Positions 9,310 to 16,019 of a stretch of 26,118 nt of DNA are shown piece by piece; within the stretch, counting starts at the first letter, position 1; every line of letters begins with the position of its first letter. The notes under the pieces are model-generated. The model was not told the DNA's origin. It did not search any database and saw only the letters and a program-made list of their open reading frames with translations. Source of the stretch: an uncultured Agathobaculum sp. (lineage in GTDB: Bacteria > Bacillota > Clostridia > Oscillospirales > Butyricicoccaceae); NCBI GenBank assembly GCA_944380945.1, contig CALWJG010000002.1, positions 1 through 26,118 on the forward strand, given 5' to 3'. The translations under genes and the position numbers were made by a program.

Positions 9310-10404
9310 GTGAGCGCCATCAAGGATTATTTGACGATATGCTGCCGTGAGCAATGGATGGGCGGGCTGTTCTGCGGCATGGTGTGTGAGGGCGACGCCC
9401 TCCGGCTGCCGCCGCCGCATCATGTGGGCGCCTGCTGCCTGCCGCCGGTGGACAGCGGCGAAAAGGGCTTTATCTGGAGCCGCCTGATCGTGGATGCCGA
9501 ACTGCCGCAGGACTGCGGCCTGCGCATCTACACCCACTGCGCGGACGAGCCCGACTGGCCCGCCTGGGAGCAGCTGCAGCAGGCGTTTGCGGAGGGGGAG
9601 GACAACCCCTCGCCGCTGCTGCGCGACTGCTTCGGCCCGCCCGCCCCGTCGGGGACGGACTGCTGGCTGACCGCAAGCGGGCGCTACCTGTGGGTCGCGT
9701 TCGAGCTGACGGCGACCGGCGGGAGCGTGCCGTCGATCCGCGCGCTGCGGCTGCGCATGGCCGGCGACCATATGCTGGACTATCTGCCCGCGATCTACCG
9801 CGGGGACGACTTTACCCTGCGTTTTCTCTCGATCTACAACAGCATGATGCAGGATATGGAGGACGCAGTGGAGGCGCTGCCGCGGCAGCTGGACGCCGCG
9901 CGCACCTCGGAGGAGATGCTCCGCTGTCTGGCGCAGTGGGTGTGCATGGAGCCGGGCGAGGACAGGATCCGCGAGCGGCTGGGCACCGTGCTGGACGAAT
10001 ATGAGACCATGTACACGGTGGAGGGCGTCAAGCGCAGCGTGCGCCGCCTGACCGGACGGGAGCCGCTGATCATCGAGCACTTTATGGTGGACCCCAACCG
10101 GGCGGACTGCTGCAACCCCGCGCTGTACCTCCGCCTGTATGGGAACGACCCCTACCGCTTTTTCGTCCTGCTGGACGAGGACACCTTTGCCAGCCGCGAC
10201 CAGATGGAATGGTTTCTGGGGCGCATGCAGGCGCTGATCCCGGCCGGGAGCGATCTCGAGCTGGTGCTGCTCAAGCAGTGCGTGCAGCTGGACTGGCACA
10301 CTTATCTGGGCGTGAATTCACGCGTGGGCAGCTATGTCCCGGCGGTGATCGACGAAAACGTCACGATACACTATGATACAACGATCGGAGGAGCCACAAC
10401 ATGA
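9310..10404 (+). CDS. gpI-like phage tail protein
   Basis: A 364-residue baseplate protein. The C-terminal two thirds match the P2 gpI/T4 gp7 connecting-domain type: YLPAIYRGDDFTLRFLSIY begins at residue 158 and is followed by a helical region (EEMLRCLAQWVCMEPGEDR, then VEGVKRSVRRLTGREPLIIE). The family trims wedge dimers together. The N-terminal 150 residues are a beta-rich domain without a name I can give. A C-terminal segment (YLGVNSRVGSYVP) recurs in tail proteins of this type. GTG start with AAAGGAGGG just upstream. The stop overlaps the next gene's ATG (ATGA), implying tight coupling with the fibre-like protein. Confidence 0.82.
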   Translation: MSAIKDYLTICCREQWMGGLFCGMVCEGDALRLPPPHHVGACCLPPVDSGEKGFIWSRLIVDAELPQDCGLRIYTHCADEPDWPAWEQLQQAFAEGEDNPSPLLRDCFGPPAPSGTDCWLTASGRYLWVAFELTATGGSVPSIRALRLRMAGDHMLDYLPAIYRGDDFTLRFLSIYNSMMQDMEDAVEALPRQLDAARTSEEMLRCLAQWVCMEPGEDRIRERLGTVLDEYETMYTVEGVKRSVRRLTGREPLIIEHFMVDPNRADCCNPALYLRLYGNDPYRFFVLLDEDTFASRDQMEWFLGRMQALIPAGSDLELVLLKQCVQLDWHTYLGVNSRVGSYVPAVIDENVTIHYDTTIGGATT

Positions 10405-12182
10405 GCAATGCTGATTTTTTCCCCATGGAACGCAACCGTTATTTTTACGGTAAGCTGCTGACGGTCCGCGACTTTGAGATCGAGCAGCGCTACAACCGCA
10501 GCAAAAGCCAGCTGCTCAACCGGCTCCGCTTCGGCGCGGGCGTGGTGTGCGGTCTGGGCGTTGCAGCGAGCGACGATACCACGCTGGTGATCGAGAGCGG
10601 CATGGCGCTGGATTATCAGGGCCGCATGATCGTGCTCGAGGAGCCCATGCTGCGCAAGCTGCAGATGCTTGAAGGGCAGGAGGAGCTGCTCGGCAAGAGC
10701 ACGGGCTATCTCTGCCTGACCTATGACGAGACCGACATCGAGCCGGTCAACGCGGTGGGCGCGGATACAGGCGAGAGCCGCCAGTTCAACATGACGCGCG
10801 AGGGCTGCCGCGTGTACCTGACCGCCCAGCCGCCCGAATATCAGGGCCTGCTGGAGGCCGCGGGCCGCGAGAACGTGACCGTGCTCTATGCCTCGAGCGA
10901 GCTGACGCTCGTGCTGTCCGCGCCGTCCAACGTGTGCGGCGGGCAGGAGTTCGAGGTGCAGCTGCTGGTGGTCAAAAATGAAAAGACCCCGCCCGTGCAT
11001 CTGCGTCTGGACGGCGAGAGCGCGTTTGTGGAAAGCGAAAACGGCCGCGTGTGCATGGAATTCCACGAGAGCCCGGAGGAAAAGCGCCGGGTCTACACGG
11101 CGGCGTTCACGCTCAAGGCGCGCCAGCTGCGCGATATGGACAGCCAGCTGTTCCCCGCGGGCGGCGAGCTCGACCTTGAACTGGGCAGCCACCGCTACAA
11201 AAACTACATCGAGATCGCCGCGCAGGTGCACCTGTGCAGCGATCAGGCCGATCTCGACGCGCGCACCCGCACGGCGGACAATCTGGACCGCCGTCTGCTG
11301 GGCCGCGACATCCCGATCTATCTGGCCAAGCTCGAGCTGATCAACTCCGCGGGCGGCGTGTTCGTCAGCGGTGTGACCAACCTGCCGTTCGGGCAGGTGC
11401 TGGGCGGCCGGGGCGGCCAGATGGCCGGCGGCGCAGGCCCGCAGTCCGTGACGACCTCGGTGCGCAGTCTGGAATACTGGCAGAAGCCGGACGTCAAGGC
11501 GGTCTATCAGGCGGCGACCGGCGCGCTGCACTTTGATTTCGGCATCCCGTCCCCCGAGCAGTATGACTATGCGATCGCCCACGGCACGGTGGACCTCACC
11601 CTGCCGGGCGGCATCCGGGTCAACAGCCGGGTGTATTCGGATGAGATCGCGCACGGCCTGGGTGCCGGTGCGGTGGATATCCGCCTGAGCATCGAGTTCG
11701 AGGACCGCGCGCACGAGGACGAGACCGCGCTGCTCTACGGCAGCAGCGAGGTGTTCAAGGGCAAGAATTCGCCCGCCGCGCCGCCCTGGGCGGAGGCCGC
11801 GGCCATCGTCTATCCGGAGCGCGGCACCATGCGTATCGGCCTGTGGCTGCATGACAGCGTGGACGGCAACCGCGTGACCGTACACTACTTCGCGCAAAAG
11901 CCCGAGCGCGACACCAGCCGCATTCTGGCGCAGCGCAAGGTGAGCATCAGCGTCTCGCCTGAATTCTCGCGCGTCAGCTGCCGCGGCACCCTGCGCTTTG
12001 AGGCCGAGGTCGTCGGCAGCGAGGATAAGAGCGTCATCTGGAAGGTGCGCGAGGAAAACGGCGGCGCGATCGACCGCAACGGCGTCTATCAGGCGCCCGA
12101 GCTGCCGGGTACTTATGAGATCATCGCCACCGCGGGCGTGGATGAGGAGATCACGGCGAGCGCCTTCGTGATCGTCGAGTGA
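10401..12182 (+). CDS. Fibre- or wedge-like CIS protein with C-terminal Ig-like domain
   Basis: A 593-residue protein without a family name that I can assign. The N-terminus (residues 11-50) holds RNRYFYGKLLTVRDFEIEQ and LLNRLRFGAGVVCGLGV, which I recall next to baseplate genes in other CIS clusters, so it is probably a particle component. The following segment (VIESGMALDYQGRMIVL) is beta-rich. Residues about 514-592 read as a bacterial Ig-like (Big) module: SISVSPEFSRVSCRGTLRF, a VIWKV tryptophan strand, AIDRNGVYQAPELPGTY, and final IIATA. Such modules are common in surface and tail-fibre proteins. ATG overlaps the preceding stop. It could be a target-binding fibre or a baseplate-peripheral protein; no membrane segment or signal peptide is visible. 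Confidence 0.6.
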   Translation: MSNADFFPMERNRYFYGKLLTVRDFEIEQRYNRSKSQLLNRLRFGAGVVCGLGVAASDDTTLVIESGMALDYQGRMIVLEEPMLRKLQMLEGQEELLGKSTGYLCLTYDETDIEPVNAVGADTGESRQFNMTREGCRVYLTAQPPEYQGLLEAAGRENVTVLYASSELTLVLSAPSNVCGGQEFEVQLLVVKNEKTPPVHLRLDGESAFVESENGRVCMEFHESPEEKRRVYTAAFTLKARQLRDMDSQLFPAGGELDLELGSHRYKNYIEIAAQVHLCSDQADLDARTRTADNLDRRLLGRDIPIYLAKLELINSAGGVFVSGVTNLPFGQVLGGRGGQMAGGAGPQSVTTSVRSLEYWQKPDVKAVYQAATGALHFDFGIPSPEQYDYAIAHGTVDLTLPGGIRVNSRVYSDEIAHGLGAGAVDIRLSIEFEDRAHEDETALLYGSSEVFKGKNSPAAPPWAEAAAIVYPERGTMRIGLWLHDSVDGNRVTVHYFAQKPERDTSRILAQRKVSISVSPEFSRVSCRGTLRFEAEVVGSEDKSVIWKVREENGGAIDRNGVYQAPELPGTYEIIATAGVDEEITASAFVIVE

Positions 12183-12211
12183 TCGGGTAAAACGGGAGAA
12201 AGGAGGGGCGC

Positions 12212-12940
12212 ATGGATACTGTACTGGTGCGCGAGCGCTACAAGGTCGTGCGCGTGCTCGAAGCGGGCGGCGACTATGCGTTTGCGGAAAGCGTGGACAT
12301 CACCGAGCGCGAGACCCCTGTGCGCCTGCTCAATATCTATGAGGGCGCCTGGCTGCCGATCTACGCGCGGATCTTTTCCGGCATGGAGGACTGTCCGGCG
12401 TTCTGCGAGGCCTTCCTCGCGGAGGAAAGCCTGGTGGCGGCCTTCCAGCCCTGCCGCGGCGTGCCGATCGACCGCGTGTTCTACCGCGGCGCGGAATGGG
12501 CGTGGCGCGACCGGCTGGAGTTTGCCGAGCAGCTGCTGCATCAGGCGCTGACCATGGCAAACCTGCCGCCTGCGGTCAGCTGCGCGGCGCTGCTGTCGGA
12601 AAACGTGCGGGTGGATGTGGACGAAAAGCGCGTGGCGCTGCGGTTCCGCATCCGGCCGATGGAGGACATGAACGCGCGCGAGCTGGCGCTGCTGGCGTCC
12701 GACCATGTGCGCAAGATCCTCGCGCCCCGCTTCCAGCAGTGCGATGCGGAATATGCGTTCTGCCGGCTGCTGGAGCAGGGGGGCTTCGCCTCGATCGTGC
12801 CGCTGTATTCCTGCTGGCACACAGCGCGGGAGGAGATCGCGGCGGAATACGAGGCGATGGACAAAAAGAACGGCTTCAAGCGCTGGTTCTCGTTCCTGTG
12901 GAAAAACCTGAAGAGGCTCTTCAGACGGAAGCGGAGGTAA
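12212..12940 (+). CDS. Kinase-like protein lacking catalytic motifs, with basic amphipathic tail
   Basis: A 242-residue protein that resembles a shrunken Ser/Thr kinase. The N-lobe start RERYKVVRVLEAGGDYAFA imitates a glycine-rich loop. The catalytic-loop region around residues 120-135 ends SENVRVD, like the PEN-I-L-V-D of kinases. The HRD Asp is replaced by Ala126, the loop Lys by Leu128, and the DFG motif by R144-F-R. The N-lobe Lys strand (PVRLLNIY) has no Lys. It should be unable to phosphorylate in the usual way. The last 24 residues (NGFKRWFSFLWKNLKRLFRR) are strongly basic with interspersed aromatics, a likely peripheral membrane anchor. ATG after AAAGGAGGGG; the next gene, a membrane protein, begins four bases after the stop. 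The kinase resemblance is my reading and needs structure prediction. Confidence 0.55.
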   Translation: MDTVLVRERYKVVRVLEAGGDYAFAESVDITERETPVRLLNIYEGAWLPIYARIFSGMEDCPAFCEAFLAEESLVAAFQPCRGVPIDRVFYRGAEWAWRDRLEFAEQLLHQALTMANLPPAVSCAALLSENVRVDVDEKRVALRFRIRPMEDMNARELALLASDHVRKILAPRFQQCDAEYAFCRLLEQGGFASIVPLYSCWHTAREEIAAEYEAMDKKNGFKRWFSFLWKNLKRLFRRKRR

Positions 12941-12944
12941 GGCT

Positions 12945-15542
12945 GTGGGTGCGGCACGAAATAAAGTTTCAATTGTGATCATCGGCGTGCTGGCTGCCTT
13001 TGTGCTGGCGCTGTTCTGCCAGCCGCTGGCGGCGGACTGCGTGTCCGTCCTGACAAACGGCTGGGGCAGCCGGCGCTATCTGACGGCGGCTGCGGGCGGC
13101 GACCGGGTCGTGCTGGTCAGCCGCGAGGATGCGGACTTCCGGCTGACGCTGGGCACAGCGGACGGCCGCCGGACCGGGACGCGCCGTGTGACGCTGCCGG
13201 TATCGGCGGCGGACTGCACGGTGGCCGGGGCCTATCCGGCGGCGGACGGCTCGGTGCTGCTGGGCCTGTATGAGCCGGTGGACAGCGCGGCGGAAAACCT
13301 GACGCTCTACCGCATCCCGGCGGAGGGCGAGCCCGAGCGGCTGCTGCTCTATCCCTGTACGGGCGATACGGCGGCAGAGCGCATGGCGGAGACCTTCCTC
13401 TCCGGCTTTGCCGAGCAGGAGGGCGAGATCCGCTTTGCGCTGGTATCGGACGGCAGCGCGCAGGTATACAGCCTGGGCAGAACGGCCGGCGGCCTGCAGG
13501 AGGGCGAAGCCCAGCCTGCCTACGGCGCGGCATGCGCCGCGGTGCTGGCGGACGGCACGCTGGCGCTCGGCGGGGACGGCTGGCTCGAAATCGGCGGCCG
13601 GAGCGTGTCCTTCCCGCTGGACGGCTGCATTGTGACGAATTTACAGCAGGTTGGCGCGGGTCTGTTCTATGTGGACGGCGCCAGCCTGAAGGTGTTTTAC
13701 AGCGATCTGGTCGGATCGGAGACCGCGGAGGTCGCCGATCTGGGCCGCACGGCTGCGCTGGACGGGCTGACCAGCCTGTCCCTGCTGGCGGACGGCGATG
13801 CGCTGGTGCTGCGCGGCGGACACACGCTTGAGCGGATCAGCGGCGGCAGCGTGCAGGCGCTGGGCGGGCTGCTGTACCGGTCGGGCGCGGCCTGCGTGCT
13901 GATCCTGATCGGGCTGGTGCTCGGCTGGCTGCTGCTGACTGCGCTGGCATGGTATCTGCTCTGCGGCAGACGGCACAGCTATCTGCCGCTGGCCGTGCGG
14001 GCCGGCGGGCTGCTGGCGGCCTGTGCGCTGCTCGTCGGCGCGCTGCTGAGCGGTTTTGTTCTGGCCCCGATCGTGCAGAACAGCGCGGCGCAGGAGGTGC
14101 GGAACGTGCTGGCCAGCGCCGCCGCGCTCGCGGGCGCGCAGGGCGGCAGCCGCACGGACGAGCTGCCCGAGCTGGTTACGGTCGGCTTGACCTCGCTCTC
14201 TGCGGGGGACTATGCCGCGGCGTCGGCCGCGGTCTACGAGCGCACGGACGGCGAATGGGTCGTCTGTGCGGACAGCGGACGGCTGCCGGCAGGCAGCCGG
14301 GCGGTGCTCTCGCCGTATTTTTCCGCGGCGCTCGCCGAACAGGCGATGGAGGATGGCAGCGCCTATGAGCAGGCGGACGGCGTGTTCCGTCTGTGCCTTG
14401 CGCAGGACGGGCAGACGCTGCAGATCACGCTGACGGACGGCGCGTTGGCCGGCCGTATCGAAGAAGGGACCGCGCGCAGCGTTTACGGCCTGTGGGCGGG
14501 GATCGCGCTGCTGTGGGCGGCCGCGACCATCCTGCTGCTGCTCGTCGGGCGGCGGCTGGGGCGCGTCGCCGGCGCGATGGAGCGGCTTTCCGGCGGCGAT
14601 ACCGCGGTCCGGCTCGCCCTGAACACAGGGGATGAGCTGGACGGCCTGTCGGCCTCGTTCAACAGCATGGCGCGCGCCATGCAGCAGCAGGAGGACAATC
14701 TGGCGGGCATGATCCGCGCATATCTGCGGTTTGTGCCCGAGCGTGTGCTCGGCCTGCTGGGCAAGGAGTCCATTCTGGATGTGGATAAGCGGACCTTCGC
14801 TGCGCGGCGCATGTCCGCAATGACGGTCTGGTTCGAGTTTCCGGGCCGCGTGTACGACAATTCGACGCGCGCCCTGTTCGACAGCATCAACGAAGTGATC
14901 GAGCGCACGGCTGCGATCGTGTCCCGCAAGGGCGGCACGGTGTTCAACTTCGCCTATAACGGGTATGACGTCGTGCTGAGCGGCGGCGAGGCCGAGGCGG
15001 TCAGCACGGCGGTCGCCGTGCAGCAGGAGGTGCTCTCGCTCAACGAGCAGCGCGCGGTCAACGGCCTGCCCACTGTGACGCTGCGCATCGCGCTGGATGT
15101 GGGCGAGGTCATGATCGGCATCGTCGGCGACGAGACGCAGATGGAGCCGGCGACGATCTCCGCCAGCTTTACCACGGCGCGCCGCCTGATCGGGCTGGCG
15201 CAGCGGCTGGAAGCCGGCATCCTGTGCACGGAAAACGTGATCGCAGGCGCGGAGGGCTACGGCAGCCGCTATATGGGCAAAAGCCGGCAGGGCGGCGAGC
15301 TGATCCGCGTATATGAGATATTCGACGGCGACCCGTTCGGCATGCGCCGCGGCAAGGCGGCCACCGGGCGGCAGTTCTCGCAGGGCGTGTTCGCGCTGTA
15401 CAGCCATGATTTCGAGACCGCCAAGCGGATCTTTCTGGAGCTGGTCTACGACCATCCGGACGACGGCGGCGCACGCTATTACCTCTATCTGGCCGACCGG
15501 ATGGAGAAGCAGGCCGATCAGGAGATCAGTCTGGATTACTGA
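12945..15542 (+). CDS. Four-TM receptor: extracytoplasmic domains, HAMP, degenerate class III cyclase domain
   Basis: An 865-residue membrane protein. TM1 is at about residues 8-28, followed by a beta-propeller-like extracytoplasmic region (30-305), TM2 (314-341), TM3 (350-378), a second outside domain (380-512) and TM4 (515-537). A HAMP linker (534-585) contains GDELDGLSASFNSMA. Residues about 596-795 have the layout of a class III nucleotide cyclase (FVPERVLGLLGK, then the IVSRKGGTVFNF strand, then ALDVGEVMIGIVGD, then ARRL). Canonical residues are changed: the first metal Asp aligns with Glu631 in VWFEFPG, the Gly-Asp pair becomes Tyr671-Asn672, and the Asn of the V-N-x-A-x-R motif is Thr. 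The C-terminal 60 residues look TPR-like. GTG start after GGAGGT. It is probably an envelope sensor; cyclase activity is doubtful. Confidence 0.72.
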   Translation: MGAARNKVSIVIIGVLAAFVLALFCQPLAADCVSVLTNGWGSRRYLTAAAGGDRVVLVSREDADFRLTLGTADGRRTGTRRVTLPVSAADCTVAGAYPAADGSVLLGLYEPVDSAAENLTLYRIPAEGEPERLLLYPCTGDTAAERMAETFLSGFAEQEGEIRFALVSDGSAQVYSLGRTAGGLQEGEAQPAYGAACAAVLADGTLALGGDGWLEIGGRSVSFPLDGCIVTNLQQVGAGLFYVDGASLKVFYSDLVGSETAEVADLGRTAALDGLTSLSLLADGDALVLRGGHTLERISGGSVQALGGLLYRSGAACVLILIGLVLGWLLLTALAWYLLCGRRHSYLPLAVRAGGLLAACALLVGALLSGFVLAPIVQNSAAQEVRNVLASAAALAGAQGGSRTDELPELVTVGLTSLSAGDYAAASAAVYERTDGEWVVCADSGRLPAGSRAVLSPYFSAALAEQAMEDGSAYEQADGVFRLCLAQDGQTLQITLTDGALAGRIEEGTARSVYGLWAGIALLWAAATILLLLVGRRLGRVAGAMERLSGGDTAVRLALNTGDELDGLSASFNSMARAMQQQEDNLAGMIRAYLRFVPERVLGLLGKESILDVDKRTFAARRMSAMTVWFEFPGRVYDNSTRALFDSINEVIERTAAIVSRKGGTVFNFAYNGYDVVLSGGEAEAVSTAVAVQQEVLSLNEQRAVNGLPTVTLRIALDVGEVMIGIVGDETQMEPATISASFTTARRLIGLAQRLEAGILCTENVIAGAEGYGSRYMGKSRQGGELIRVYEIFDGDPFGMRRGKAATGRQFSQGVFALYSHDFETAKRIFLELVYDHPDDGGARYYLYLADRMEKQADQEISLDY

Positions 15543-15563
15543 ACCACGCGGGAGGTGTGAAGG

Positions 15564-15974
15564 ATGGGATTGACACAGCTGGATATCATCCGCAAACAGA
15601 TCGAATCGGCGGCCAAAAACCGCGCGGCGGGCGAAGCGGCCAAGCTGCGGCGCAAAACCAGCCTGATCGGCGAGATCAGCCGGCTGACCGGCAGGGCCAA
15701 CCGCGCGCTCGACGACGCCGTACAGCAGGGCGCGCAATGGCGCGCCGGCAGGCGGCCGGATATTCTGGAGGATGACGATGGGACCGGCGCCGGCGGCAGC
15801 CTGCCGCACATCTGTGCGGACGGCTATGTCCGCCGCTCGCCGGTGCAGCCGCTGTATACGCCGCCGGATTACCGGCGCCGGATCATCCGGCGCGCTGCCG
15901 GCATCGCCGCGCTGGCCGCGGCGGCGCTGGTCATTGTGTGGCTTCTGGTACATTTTTCTGTTTTGAGCATTTGA
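15564..15974 (+). CDS. Small tail-anchored membrane protein of unknown function
   Basis: A 136-residue protein that I do not recognise. Residues 1-60 are a charged helical segment (QLDIIRKQIESAAKNRAAG, then LIGEISRLTGRANRALDDA). A Pro/Gly-containing middle precedes a basic stretch (YRRRIIRRA), and a single C-terminal TM helix runs from about 112 to 134. By the positive-inside rule the N-terminal domain stays in the cytoplasm and the protein is tail-anchored. ATG start follows GGGAGGTG. It lies between the four-TM cyclase-like protein and the MORN protein, in the same operon, and may help dock the particle to the membrane. This role is inference from position and topology. Confidence 0.6.
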   Translation: MGLTQLDIIRKQIESAAKNRAAGEAAKLRRKTSLIGEISRLTGRANRALDDAVQQGAQWRAGRRPDILEDDDGTGAGGSLPHICADGYVRRSPVQPLYTPPDYRRRIIRRAAGIAALAAAALVIVWLLVHFSVLSI

Positions 15975-16019
15975 GGCGATCGTCTGCCGCGCGAATCACA
16001 GCCTGGGGAGGAAACCATT

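Noticed and set aside
13641..15953. An antisense open frame of about 770 codons opposite the cyclase-like gene
   Set aside because: Arg/Gln/Asp-rich shadow with no recognisable domain or start site.
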